From: Streptomyces fodineus
Lineage (GTDB): Bacteria > Actinomycetota > Actinomycetes > Streptomycetales > Streptomycetaceae
Direction: 5' to 3'
DNA: 64,000 nt
Assembly (NCBI RefSeq): GCF_001735805.1
Contig: NZ_CP017248.1
Location: 3,410,001 to 3,474,000 of the forward strand
In this document: positions 30,476-37,839 of the stretch, piece by piece
How the letters are laid out: each line of letters opens with the position of its first letter
How positions within the stretch are numbered: the first letter of the stretch is position 1
Translations under genes and position numbers: made by a program
Notes under the pieces: model-generated
What the model was told of the DNA's origin: nothing
Database searches by the model: none
The model's input: the letters and a program-made list of their open reading frames with translations, nothing else

Positions 30476-32747
30476 CGCCCGTGGCCAGCGCCTTCGGCAG
30501 CCGGTCCGTGTACAGCACCCCGAGCCGCTGGGTGGCGCGGGTCAGGGCGACGTACAGGTCGCTGGTGCCGTAGCGAGCCGGTTCCACCACCAGGACCGAG
30601 TCGAATTCGAGGCCCTTGGCCTGGCGGGGGTCGAGCAGGACGACCGTACGGGTCAGGTCGGGCTCGGCGCCCGCCGTGACGCCGTCCAGCCGGGCGGCCA
30701 GCGAGCGGTGCAGCTCGCGCGGGGCGATGACCGCGAGGCGGCCCTCGGCCGGGGTCAGCTCGGCGACCGCCTTGGCCACCGCCTCCGGCAGGTCGCCGCC
30801 GGCCTGCCGCACCCAGGGCCGTACCCCGGTCGAACGGACCGAGCTCGGCGGCTCGAAGTCCGGATGCTCGGCGCGGACCACGGCCGCGGCCAGCTCCATG
30901 ATCTCCGCCGGGGTGCGGTAGTTGACGCCGAGACGCGTGTGCTCCCAGCGGTCCTCGACGTACGGGGCGAGGATGTCCGCCCAGGAGCCGACGCCCGCCG
31001 CCTCCGCCGTCTGGGCGGGGTCGCCGACCAGGGTCATCGACCGGGTCGGGCTGCGCCGCATCAGCAGCCGCCAGGCCATCGGCGACAGCTCCTGCGCCTC
31101 GTCGACGATGATGTGCCCGAACGCCCAGGTGCGGTCGGCCGCCGCCCGCTCGGCCGCGCTGCGGTGGTCCGCCTCCTCGTGCCGCTCGGCGAACCGCTCG
31201 GCGTCGATGATGTCGTGGGCGGACAGCACCTCGGAGGAGTCCGGGTCACTGTCCTCCTTGTCCTCGAACTCGTAGGTCCGGGAGGCGTACGACACGTCCA
31301 GCACGCCCTGCGCGTAGGCGACCTGTGTCTCGCGCTCGCGCTCGGCGCGCGCCCTGGCCGACCGGTCGTCCTCGCCGAGGAGTTCGGCGGCCTCGTCGAG
31401 GAGGGGGACGTCGGCGACGGTCCAGGCGCGGGTCACCGGGCGCCGGATCGCCGCCGCGTCCTCGTCGCTCACATAGCCGTCGGGTTCGGCGAGGAAGTCG
31501 GCGACGAGCCGCTGCGGGGTGATCCGCGGCCACAGCTGGTCGATCGCGGACCACACCTCGGGGTTCTCGGCGAGTTCGTCGCGGATCTGGGTGATGTCGG
31601 AGGCGTCGAGCAGGCTGCTGCCGTCGTACGGGTCGGTGCCCACGCGTTCGGCGTACAGCTCGGTGAGGGTGTTGAGGATGTACCCCTCGAAGTGCTCGCG
31701 GGCGGCGTTGTGCGGCAGTTTGGCGGCGCGGGCGCGCTCGCGGGCGACACCCACGAGCCCGTCGTCGAGCATCAGGACCTCGCGGTCGTGCTCGATCGCG
31801 ATCACCGGGTCCGGCAGGGCCTGCCGGTCGCGTACGACGGCGGCGAGCACGTCGGCCATGTCCGCGCGGCCCTTCACGGCGGCCGCCCGCGGGGTGTCGG
31901 CGGCACTCGCCTTCACCCCGGGGAACAGTTCGCCGACCGTGGCCAGCAGCACCCCGGTCTCACCGAGCGAGGGCAGCACCTCGCCGATGTAGCCGAGGAA
32001 GGCCGGGTTGGGGCCGACGATCAGCACGGCCCGGCGGGCCAGCAGCTCGCGGTACTCGTAGAGCAGATAGGCGGCGCGGTGCAGCGCGACCGCCGTCTTC
32101 CCCGTGCCCGGACCGCCCTCGACCACCAGCACCCCGCGGTACGGCGCCCTGATGATCTCGTCCTGCTCGGCCTGGATGGTCTGCACGATGTCGCTCATGC
32201 GGCCGGTGCGCGCCGAGTTCAGCGCGGCCAGCAGCACCGCGTCCCCGTTGTGGTCCTCGTACCCGGTGCGGGTGGCGTCGCCGAGGTCGAGGATCTCGTC
32301 GTGCAGGGACGTCACGGTCCGGCCCTGGGTGGTGAGGTGCCGGCGGCGGCGCAGGCCCATCGGGGTGTGCCCGGTGGCCAGGTAGAAGGGGCGGGCGACG
32401 TCGGCCCGCCAGTCGATGAGAACCGGGGTGCGCTCGGCGTCGTCCTCGCGCAGCCCGATCCGGCCGATGTGGTGGGCGGTGCCGTCGGCCAGGTCGATCC
32501 GGCCGAAGCACAGCGAGCCGTCGACGGCGTTCAGCGCGGCGAGCAGCCCGGAGCGCTCGGCGACCAGGATGTCCCGCTCCAGCCGGGCCTGCATGGGCTT
32601 GTCGCCCTGGGCGAGCGCGTCCGCGACCGAGGACTCGGCGTCGCCGCGCAGCACGTCCACGCGCGCGTACAGTCCGTCGATGAATTCCTGCTCGCGGCGC
32701 AATTCATCGTCTGGAAATTCGCTGTTCCGCAAGTCCGTGTTTGACAA
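30462..32747 (-). CDS. helD: HelD-like RNA polymerase recycling ATPase (UvrD/Rep superfamily 1)
   Basis: 761 residues from a TTG at 32747 with GGGAG 6 bp upstream (SNTDLRNSEFPDDELRREQE); a much longer open frame exists but is not supported. The N-terminal helical arm (EQEFIDGLYARVDVLRGDAE), Walker A GGPGTGKTAVAL, Walker B IIVDEAQELSPMAW and C-terminal motif VALTRATQRLGVLYT match actinobacterial HelD, which enters the RNA polymerase channel and frees stalled or rifamycin-bound enzyme. I see no rifamycin-associated element upstream. The leader is overlapped by an oppositely oriented small-RNA candidate (32777-32871). Confidence 0.88.
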   Translation of the reverse strand: MSNTDLRNSEFPDDELRREQEFIDGLYARVDVLRGDAESSVADALAQGDKPMQARLERDILVAERSGLLAALNAVDGSLCFGRIDLADGTAHHIGRIGLREDDAERTPVLIDWRADVARPFYLATGHTPMGLRRRRHLTTQGRTVTSLHDEILDLGDATRTGYEDHNGDAVLLAALNSARTGRMSDIVQTIQAEQDEIIRAPYRGVLVVEGGPGTGKTAVALHRAAYLLYEYRELLARRAVLIVGPNPAFLGYIGEVLPSLGETGVLLATVGELFPGVKASAADTPRAAAVKGRADMADVLAAVVRDRQALPDPVIAIEHDREVLMLDDGLVGVARERARAAKLPHNAAREHFEGYILNTLTELYAERVGTDPYDGSSLLDASDITQIRDELAENPEVWSAIDQLWPRITPQRLVADFLAEPDGYVSDEDAAAIRRPVTRAWTVADVPLLDEAAELLGEDDRSARARAERERETQVAYAQGVLDVSYASRTYEFEDKEDSDPDSSEVLSAHDIIDAERFAERHEEADHRSAAERAAADRTWAFGHIIVDEAQELSPMAWRLLMRRSPTRSMTLVGDPAQTAEAAGVGSWADILAPYVEDRWEHTRLGVNYRTPAEIMELAAAVVRAEHPDFEPPSSVRSTGVRPWVRQAGGDLPEAVAKAVAELTPAEGRLAVIAPRELHRSLAARLDGVTAGAEPDLTRTVVLLDPRQAKGLEFDSVLVVEPARYGTSDLYVALTRATQRLGVLYTDRLPKALATGVTGP

Positions 32748-32770
32748 TTCTGCTCCCGCCCAGATATACT
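32741..32770 (+). promoter_or_regulatory. Near-consensus sigma-70 promoter for a small RNA
   Basis: TTGACA at 32741-32746 and TATACT at 32765-32770 with an 18-bp spacer, on the plus strand. This is far closer to the vegetative consensus than most Streptomyces promoters. It overlaps the helD start codon (32745-32747) and faces away from helD, so the transcript would start near 32777. Confidence 0.7.
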
Positions 32771-32823
32771 GTGCTCGTTGGACTTCTTCGCGACCCATTT
32801 TCAATGGAAGTCGCGAACCACTG

Positions 32824-32853
32824 AATATACGCACAGAAATCCCCCGAGCGCAA
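32824..32853 (-). promoter_or_regulatory. Candidate helD promoter facing the small-RNA promoter
   Basis: On the minus strand TTGCGC (32853-32848) and TATATT (32829-32824) are separated by 18 bp. Transcription would start near 32817 and give a leader of about 70 nt containing the same hairpin as the small RNA in opposite sense. The -35 lies inside the small-RNA terminator loop. Confidence 0.45.
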
Positions 32854-32871
32854 TTGCTCGGGGGATTTTTT
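32838..32871 (+). terminator. Intrinsic terminator with U-run
   Basis: AATCCCCCGAGC (32838-32849) and GCTCGGGGGATT (32856-32867) form a perfect 12-bp stem with loop GCAATT, followed by TTTTTT at 32866-32871. U-tailed terminators are uncommon in Streptomyces, which makes a dedicated short transcript likely. On the minus strand the same hairpin lies upstream of the proposed helD promoter, behind the DUF2127 start region. Confidence 0.85.
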
Positions 32872-32887
32872 CGTGGGCGTCCCCGCT

Positions 32888-33652
32888 TTACACGGTCACC
32901 CCCGCCGACTCCTCCACCTCCATCAGGGAGGCGCTGTGCCGTTCCTCCTCGAACTTGCGGCAGCCGCCGCGCAGGCCGAACAGGCGCTTGGCCAGGGCGA
33001 TGTAGAGGACCGCGAGGATGTTCAGGACGAGGGTGACGATCTTCAGGTAGCTGACCTTCTCGGTGAGTTCGTAGATCTCCAGGGGGAGGAAGGCGGCCGT
33101 GGCGACCACGGTCAGGTATTCCGCCCAGCGCTTGGCGTACCAGAGGCCGACCGCCTCGACCAGTTCGATCAGGGCGTAGGCCAGCAGCAGGGCGGCGACC
33201 AGGACCAGCGTGGAGTGCTTGTAGCCGAACGCCTTCTGGATGGAGCCGACGACCGGTGAATGGTCGAGGTCGTAGTGGAAGTGGCGGAACACCGGGCGGA
33301 AGACGTCCAGGTTCTGGTTGAACAGCCGGCGCACCGCGTCCTGGCTGTTGCTGAACTTCCACACGGCGACCGCGACCAGCACGATGAACACCCCGCGCAC
33401 GGCCCGCTCGATCGCGAGGAAGCGCAGGATGAACAGGTCCCGGAGCACCTTGCCGCGCGGCACGAGCGGAGCGTCGGCGGCCGGGCCCGAGCCGCGCGGC
33501 TCGCCCAGCACGAAGTCGCCGCAGCGCAGGCAGCGCCAGACCTCACCGAGCGCGGTCTCGGCGTGCAGCCGCAGCCGCAGCCGGGGGTCGTCGGGCGCGT
33601 AGGTCACATGCCCCTTGCGCGCGCAGGTCCGCCGGTCCCAGTCGATCTTCAT
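32888..33652 (-). CDS. DUF2127 membrane protein
   Basis: 254 residues from ATG 33652 (MKIDWDRRTC), with GGAGG 9 bp upstream; in-frame ATGs at 33667 and 33685 are less likely. The N-terminal 60 residues hold a CxxC zinc-ribbon-like pair (WRCLRCGDF) plus CARKGH. Four membrane helices follow: AVRGVFIVLVAVAVWKF, STLVLVAALLLAYALIELVE, YLTVVATAAFLPLEIYEL and IVTLVLNILAVLYIALAKRL. The region from about 95 on is the DUF2127 family, of unknown function. Confidence 0.85.
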   Translation of the reverse strand: MKIDWDRRTCARKGHVTYAPDDPRLRLRLHAETALGEVWRCLRCGDFVLGEPRGSGPAADAPLVPRGKVLRDLFILRFLAIERAVRGVFIVLVAVAVWKFSNSQDAVRRLFNQNLDVFRPVFRHFHYDLDHSPVVGSIQKAFGYKHSTLVLVAALLLAYALIELVEAVGLWYAKRWAEYLTVVATAAFLPLEIYELTEKVSYLKIVTLVLNILAVLYIALAKRLFGLRGGCRKFEEERHSASLMEVEESAGVTV

Positions 33653-33760
33653 CCCCCGTGCCTCCATCTTCCTGTACTCACACACGTACTGACGCCACGC
33701 ACGAACGTGCCGTTCCGGTTGATCCGGATCGGCACGTTAGTGGACGGCGCGGAAGAGTGC

Positions 33761-35443
33761 TCAATCGGCCGCGCTGTGCGCCAGTTCCTTCGCCTCGCTC
33801 TCCTCGGTCTTCACTTCTGGAGCGGACTTTTCACGGCGCGGCAGCAGGACCGCCACAAGGACGGTACCGACGCCGAGGATCACCGCGCCGACCAGGCTGG
33901 TGTGGGCGACGGCGGAGGAGAAGGAGGAGCCGACCGCGTCCGCCATCTGCCGGGCGCCGGCGGCGAGTCCGGCGGCCTGCTGCTTGAACTGTGCGGCCTG
34001 CTGCGGGTTCGTGGCGTGTGCCGCCTGCGCGGCCAGTGCGTGCGCCTTGTCGCCGATGCCCTGGGCGACCGCGTATCCGGCGCCGACCGAGTCCTGCGCA
34101 CTGTCCAGGGCGCTCGCCGGGAGCTTGCTGCCCGCCGTGGCGTCCCTCAGGTGGTTGCCGTACGACGTGGCGAGCAGCGAGCCGAGGATCGCGATGCCGA
34201 GCGAGCCGCCCAGTTCCAGCGAGGTGTCGTTGACGGCGCCACCGACGCCCAGCTCGGACTCCGGGAAGGCGCCCATGATCGCGTCGGTGCAGGGCGAGAG
34301 GGCGAGGCCGATGGCGAGACCCAGGATGATCAGGGGGGCCAGGAAGTCGGTGTACGTCGAGCCCGCGTCGACCCGGGTCAGCAGCGCGAGGGCCGTCGTA
34401 CCGCCGACCATGCCCGCGCCGACCGTCCACTTCATGCCGACGCGCGGGGTGAGCACGCCGGTCAGCGCCGAGCCGACGAAGACCGCGCCGGCCAGCGGCA
34501 GCATCCGTACGCCGGTCTGCAGGGCGTCGTAGCCGAGGACGAACTGCAGGTGCTGGGTGAGGTAGTAGAAGGCGCCGAAGACGGCGAGGAAGAAGAGGGC
34601 GACGGCGAGGTTGGAACCCGCGAACCGGCGGTGCGCGAAGCGGCGCACGTCCAGGATCGGGCGCGGGTGGCGCAGTTCCCAGAGGACGAAGGCGACCAGG
34701 CCGGCGCCCGCGACGACCGCTGCCGTGACGGCCTTGACGCCCCAGCCGAAGTGCGGGCCCTCGATGATCATGTAGACCAGCGAGCCGGTCCAGATCACCG
34801 ACAGCAGTCCGCCGACGTAGTCGATGCGGTCGTGGTGCCCGGCCTTGGAGGGCGGGATCAGGACCAGTGCGGCGACGATCGCGACGGCCGCGATGGGCAC
34901 GTTGATCAGGAAGGTCGAGGACCAGCCGTGGTCGCGCAGCAGGGCGCCCGCGACGACCGGTCCGGCGGCGATGGCGAGGCCGGCGGTCGCCGTCCACAGG
35001 GTGATCGCCTTGGCCCGCTCGCCCCGCGGGAAGGTCGCGGCGAGCAGGGAGAGGGTGGCAGGCATGATCAGCGCCGCGCCGACGCCCATGACGGCGCGGG
35101 CGGCGATGACGGTCGCCGCGCTGCCGGCGAGGTAGCCGAAGACGGCGCCGCCGCCGAAGACGACAAGGCCGAGGACGAGTGCGCCGCGCCGGCTGTACTT
35201 GTCGCCGATCGCGCCGAGCAGCAGCATCAGCGCCGCGTAGGGGACGGTGTAGCCGTCGATCACCCACTGCAGGTCGGCGCTGGACAGGCCGAGGTCCCGG
35301 GTCATGTCGGGCGCGGCGACCGTCAGCGCGGTGTTCGCCATCACGATGATCAGCAGGCTCAGGCAGAGCACGAGCAGTGCCCACCAGCGCCGGGCGTACG
35401 GGCGCTCCATCTTCTCGACCGGTTCGGTCATGACGAGTCGCAT
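33761..35443 (-). CDS. MFS drug exporter, DHA2 (14-helix, EmrB/QacA) family
   Basis: 560 residues from ATG 35443 with GGAAGG upstream; ATG 35431 is an alternative. Fourteen membrane helices, with motif A GAIGDKYSRRGAL after helix 2 and motif C-like GLAIAAGPVVAGALL in helix 5, both typical of proton-driven multidrug exporters. A helical extracytoplasmic loop rich in Ala/Gln (about 455-510) precedes the last helix. It is divergent from a TetR gene, and three 18-bp palindromes lie between them, so expression is probably repressed until the substrate binds TetR. Confidence 0.92.
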   Translation of the reverse strand: MRLVMTEPVEKMERPYARRWWALLVLCLSLLIIVMANTALTVAAPDMTRDLGLSSADLQWVIDGYTVPYAALMLLLGAIGDKYSRRGALVLGLVVFGGGAVFGYLAGSAATVIAARAVMGVGAALIMPATLSLLAATFPRGERAKAITLWTATAGLAIAAGPVVAGALLRDHGWSSTFLINVPIAAVAIVAALVLIPPSKAGHHDRIDYVGGLLSVIWTGSLVYMIIEGPHFGWGVKAVTAAVVAGAGLVAFVLWELRHPRPILDVRRFAHRRFAGSNLAVALFFLAVFGAFYYLTQHLQFVLGYDALQTGVRMLPLAGAVFVGSALTGVLTPRVGMKWTVGAGMVGGTTALALLTRVDAGSTYTDFLAPLIILGLAIGLALSPCTDAIMGAFPESELGVGGAVNDTSLELGGSLGIAILGSLLATSYGNHLRDATAGSKLPASALDSAQDSVGAGYAVAQGIGDKAHALAAQAAHATNPQQAAQFKQQAAGLAAGARQMADAVGSSFSSAVAHTSLVGAVILGVGTVLVAVLLPRREKSAPEVKTEESEAKELAHSAAD

Positions 35444-35496
35444 GGCAGGGGTCGCCTTCCTCAGGTGTGCGACGGGACGGGCTGCACTGCGCAGAC

Positions 35497-35560
35497 TTGC
35501 ACAGCAGCGTGCAATTGCACAACGATGTGCAATGTACGCCCATTGCACAGTGCTGTGCAA
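35497..35560. promoter_or_regulatory. Three TTGCACA-N4-TGTGCAA operators
   Basis: 18-bp palindromes at 35497-35514, 35515-35532 and 35543-35560. The second and third have perfect TTGCACA/TGTGCAA arms; the first has one change in its right arm (CGTGCAA). The first two abut directly; the third is offset by 28 bp. They fill the gap between the MFS and TetR starts (136 bp) and are the obvious binding sites of the TetR protein, blocking both promoters. Confidence 0.85.
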
Positions 35561-35579
35561 GTCGGAAGGGGAAGGCAGA

Positions 35580-36203
35580 ATGACCGCCATGACCACGGGT
35601 AACACCAGCCGCGCCGACACCAACCGGCGCCGCATCCTCGACGTCGCCCTCGCCGAACTGCTGCGCGACCCCGACGCCTCCATGGACCAGATCGCGCGCG
35701 CCGCGGGAGTCGTACGACGGACGGTGTACGGCCACTTCCCCAGCCGTGAGGCGCTGATCGGCACGCTCGTGGACGAGGCGGTGCAGGCGCTGACGGACGC
35801 GGACGCCGAGGTCCGCACCGGGGTCGAGGACCCGGCGGAGGCGGTGGCCCGCTCGGTGCTCGCGATCTGGGCGACCGCCGACCGCTACCGGCTGCTGCTC
35901 GCCCTCGCCCAGCGCACGGTCACCGTCCAGGGCATCCGCGAACGCCTCGCCCCGCTGCGCGCAAGCAAGGTCCGGCTGCTGCAACAGGGCCTCGACGCGG
36001 GCGCATTCAGCTCCCCCCTGCCGGCGCCGGCGCTGGCGTACGTGCACGAGCAGGTGCTGTTCGCGGTGATGGAGGCGGTGAACGACGGCCTGCTGACGGC
36101 CGAGGATGCGGGCCGCTCGGCCACGGTCACGGTGCTGACCGCGGCGGGCGTACCCGCCTCGACGGCCACCGCGCTGGTGGCCAAGGTGCGTGAGGAGACA
36201 TAG
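35580..36203 (+). CDS. TetR-family repressor of the MFS exporter
   Basis: 207 residues from ATG 35580, with GGAAGGGGAAGG upstream. The N-terminal helix-turn-helix is clear (RRRILDVALAELL, then MDQIARAAGVVRRTVYGHFP at about 37-56). The C-terminal ligand domain is all-helical and not closely assignable. Divergent placement and the operator array argue for autorepression and control of the adjacent exporter. Confidence 0.9.
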   Translation: MTAMTTGNTSRADTNRRRILDVALAELLRDPDASMDQIARAAGVVRRTVYGHFPSREALIGTLVDEAVQALTDADAEVRTGVEDPAEAVARSVLAIWATADRYRLLLALAQRTVTVQGIRERLAPLRASKVRLLQQGLDAGAFSSPLPAPALAYVHEQVLFAVMEAVNDGLLTAEDAGRSATVTVLTAAGVPASTATALVAKVREET

Positions 36204-36206
36204 CAA

Positions 36207-36246
36207 GCCGGGCGGCCGAGGTACGGGGGAGACTCGGCCGCCCGGC
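36207..36246. terminator. Perfect 14-bp hairpin after the TetR gene
   Basis: GCCGGGCGGCCGAG and CTCGGCCGCCCGGC around a 12-nt loop, starting 3 bp after the TetR stop. It lies between convergent genes and can work in both directions. Confidence 0.75.
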
Positions 36247-36262
36247 GGTGGTTCCCGGACGC

Positions 36263-36287
36263 CCGGCCCCGGTTCAGGCGGGGCCGG
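36263..36287 (-). terminator. 9-bp hairpin after dctA
   Basis: CCGGCCCCG and CGGGGCCGG with loop GTTCAGG, 22 bp past the dctA stop on the minus strand. Likely its terminator. Confidence 0.6.
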
Positions 36288-36308
36288 ACATCCGGAGACT
36301 CGGGTGGG

Positions 36309-37688
36309 TCAGGCCTTGGCCAGCTCCTCTTCCCGGGGCTCGGGAACCCCGGTGACCGTCCCCTGGTGCTCGTCCATCAGCGTGGTCTCGTCGAACGGCA
36401 GCTCACCCGCGAGCACCTGCCGCACCCGGACCTTGTCGATCTCCTTCGTCCACGTGCCGACCAGCACCGTGGCGACCGCGTTGCCCGCGAAGTTCGTCAG
36501 CGCGCGCGCCTCGCTCATGAACCGGTCGATACCGACGATCAGCCCGACCCCGTCGACCAGCGCCGGCTTGTGCGACTGCAGACCGCCGGCCAGGGTGGCG
36601 AGGCCGGCCCCGCTGACGCCCGCCGCGCCCTTGGACGCCAGCAGCAGGAACAGCAGCAGCGGAATCTGCTCGCCCACCGACATCGGCGTACCCAGGGCGT
36701 CGGCGATGTACAGCGACGCCATGGTCATGTAGATCATCGTGCCGTCGAGGTTGAAGGAGTACCCGGTCGGCACGGTGATGCCGACGACCGGCTTGCTGAC
36801 GCCCAGGTGCTCCATCTTCGCGATCAGCCGCGGCAGCGCGGACTCCGAGGACGAGGTGGACAGGATCAGCAGGAACTCCCGCGCCAGGTACTTGAACAGC
36901 GAGAAGACGTTCAGGCCCGCGACGATGCGCACCATCGCGCCGAGCACCACGAAGACGAACAGCGCGCAGGTGACGTAGAACCCGAGCATCAGCACGGCGA
37001 GGCTCTTCAGCGCGTCCAGGCCGGCCGAACCGGTGACGGCCGCGATCGCGCCGAAGGCGCCGATCGGCGCGGCCCACATGACCATCGACAGGATGCGGAA
37101 GACGAGCCGCTGGATGTGCTCGACACCCCGCAGCACCGGCTGCCCGACCGGGCCCATGGCCTGCAGTGCGAACCCGGCGAGCAGGGCCACCAGCAGCGTC
37201 TGGAGGACCTGGTCCCCGGTGAAGGCGGAGACGAACGTGGTCGGGATGATCGACAGCACGAACGCGACGGGCGGCAGCGCCTCGGTGGACACCTGGGCGT
37301 GGCCGCTCTGCCGCATCGCGTTCGTCAGGTGCAGCCCGTCACCGGGGTGCAGCACATTGCCGACGACGAGCCCGATACCGAGCGCGACCAGCGACATCAC
37401 CAGGAAGTAGCCGAGGGCGATACCGCCGACGGCACCGACCTTGGCGGCCTTGCGTACGGATCCGATGCCGAGCACGATCGTGCAGAAGATGATCGGCGAG
37501 ATCATCATCTTGATCAGGTTGACGAACCCGGTACCGAGCGGTTTCAGCTGGACCGCGGCGTCGGGCCAGATGAGTCCCACGGCGATGCCGAGCGCGACCG
37601 CCACGATGACGGCGATGTACAGGTAATGGGTACGGTCCCGCTTCACGCGGGGTACGGCAGGTGCCGTATCGGGGGTGCTGGCGGCCAC
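36309..37688 (-). CDS. dctA: C4-dicarboxylate:cation symporter (DAACS family)
   Basis: 459 residues from GTG 37688, chosen because AAGGAGG sits 6 bp upstream; in-frame ATG 37718 and GTG 37736 lack one. Uptake of succinate, fumarate and malate. Eight membrane helices plus two re-entrant hairpins: the serine-rich STSSSESALPRLI hairpin and the VGITVPTGYSFNLDGTMIYM motif are the substrate and cation sites of the glutamate/dicarboxylate carrier family. A divergent CitAB/DcuSR-type sensor pair starts 151 bp away and probably activates it. Confidence 0.92.
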   Translation of the reverse strand: MAASTPDTAPAVPRVKRDRTHYLYIAVIVAVALGIAVGLIWPDAAVQLKPLGTGFVNLIKMMISPIIFCTIVLGIGSVRKAAKVGAVGGIALGYFLVMSLVALGIGLVVGNVLHPGDGLHLTNAMRQSGHAQVSTEALPPVAFVLSIIPTTFVSAFTGDQVLQTLLVALLAGFALQAMGPVGQPVLRGVEHIQRLVFRILSMVMWAAPIGAFGAIAAVTGSAGLDALKSLAVLMLGFYVTCALFVFVVLGAMVRIVAGLNVFSLFKYLAREFLLILSTSSSESALPRLIAKMEHLGVSKPVVGITVPTGYSFNLDGTMIYMTMASLYIADALGTPMSVGEQIPLLLFLLLASKGAAGVSGAGLATLAGGLQSHKPALVDGVGLIVGIDRFMSEARALTNFAGNAVATVLVGTWTKEIDKVRVRQVLAGELPFDETTLMDEHQGTVTGVPEPREEELAKA

Positions 37689-37839
37689 GGCTGCCCTCCT
37701 TGACGTCTTCGTCGGCATCACCGGCGTGCGGCTCACGTCCGGGGGTGTGGGGGATGTCCGTGACTATCTCCCGCCCTGTGAGGGCGGTCACCCTTCCGTT
37801 CATTTAGTTCACGCTTAACCGGAGAGGCACACTGCTGGC

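Larger units (their letters stand above)
32777..32871 (+). ncRNA. Candidate ~95-nt small RNA, antisense to the helD leader
   Basis: The segment is bounded by a near-consensus promoter and a textbook intrinsic terminator. It has a 5' hairpin at 32787-32817 (outer arms TTCGCGAC / GTCGCGAA, inner arms CCATT / AATGG), a short unstructured stretch (32818-32837, AT-rich) and the terminator hairpin. I see no coding potential beyond a six-codon ORF (ATG 32812) without a ribosome site. It would pair with the helD 5' leader if helD is transcribed from the facing promoter at 32824-32853. Confidence 0.6.

Noticed and set aside
32812..32832. Six-codon ORF in the small-RNA candidate as a leader peptide
   Set aside because: No ribosome binding site, and its ATG lies in the hairpin arm.
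32748..32887. Rifamycin-associated element upstream of helD, which would make it HelR
   Set aside because: I searched the leader by eye for the remembered GGGGCTTGCGGCAAGGCCC-type element and found none; the N-terminus also fits HelD better.
32748..33362. N-terminal extension of helD to 33362 (966 codons)
   Set aside because: It crosses the intrinsic terminator and the DUF2127 gene; a TTG with GGGAG at 32747 fits the family length.
35497..35560. CRISPR-like repeats
   Set aside because: The three units are palindromic operators with no uniform spacers; no cas genes are in the window.
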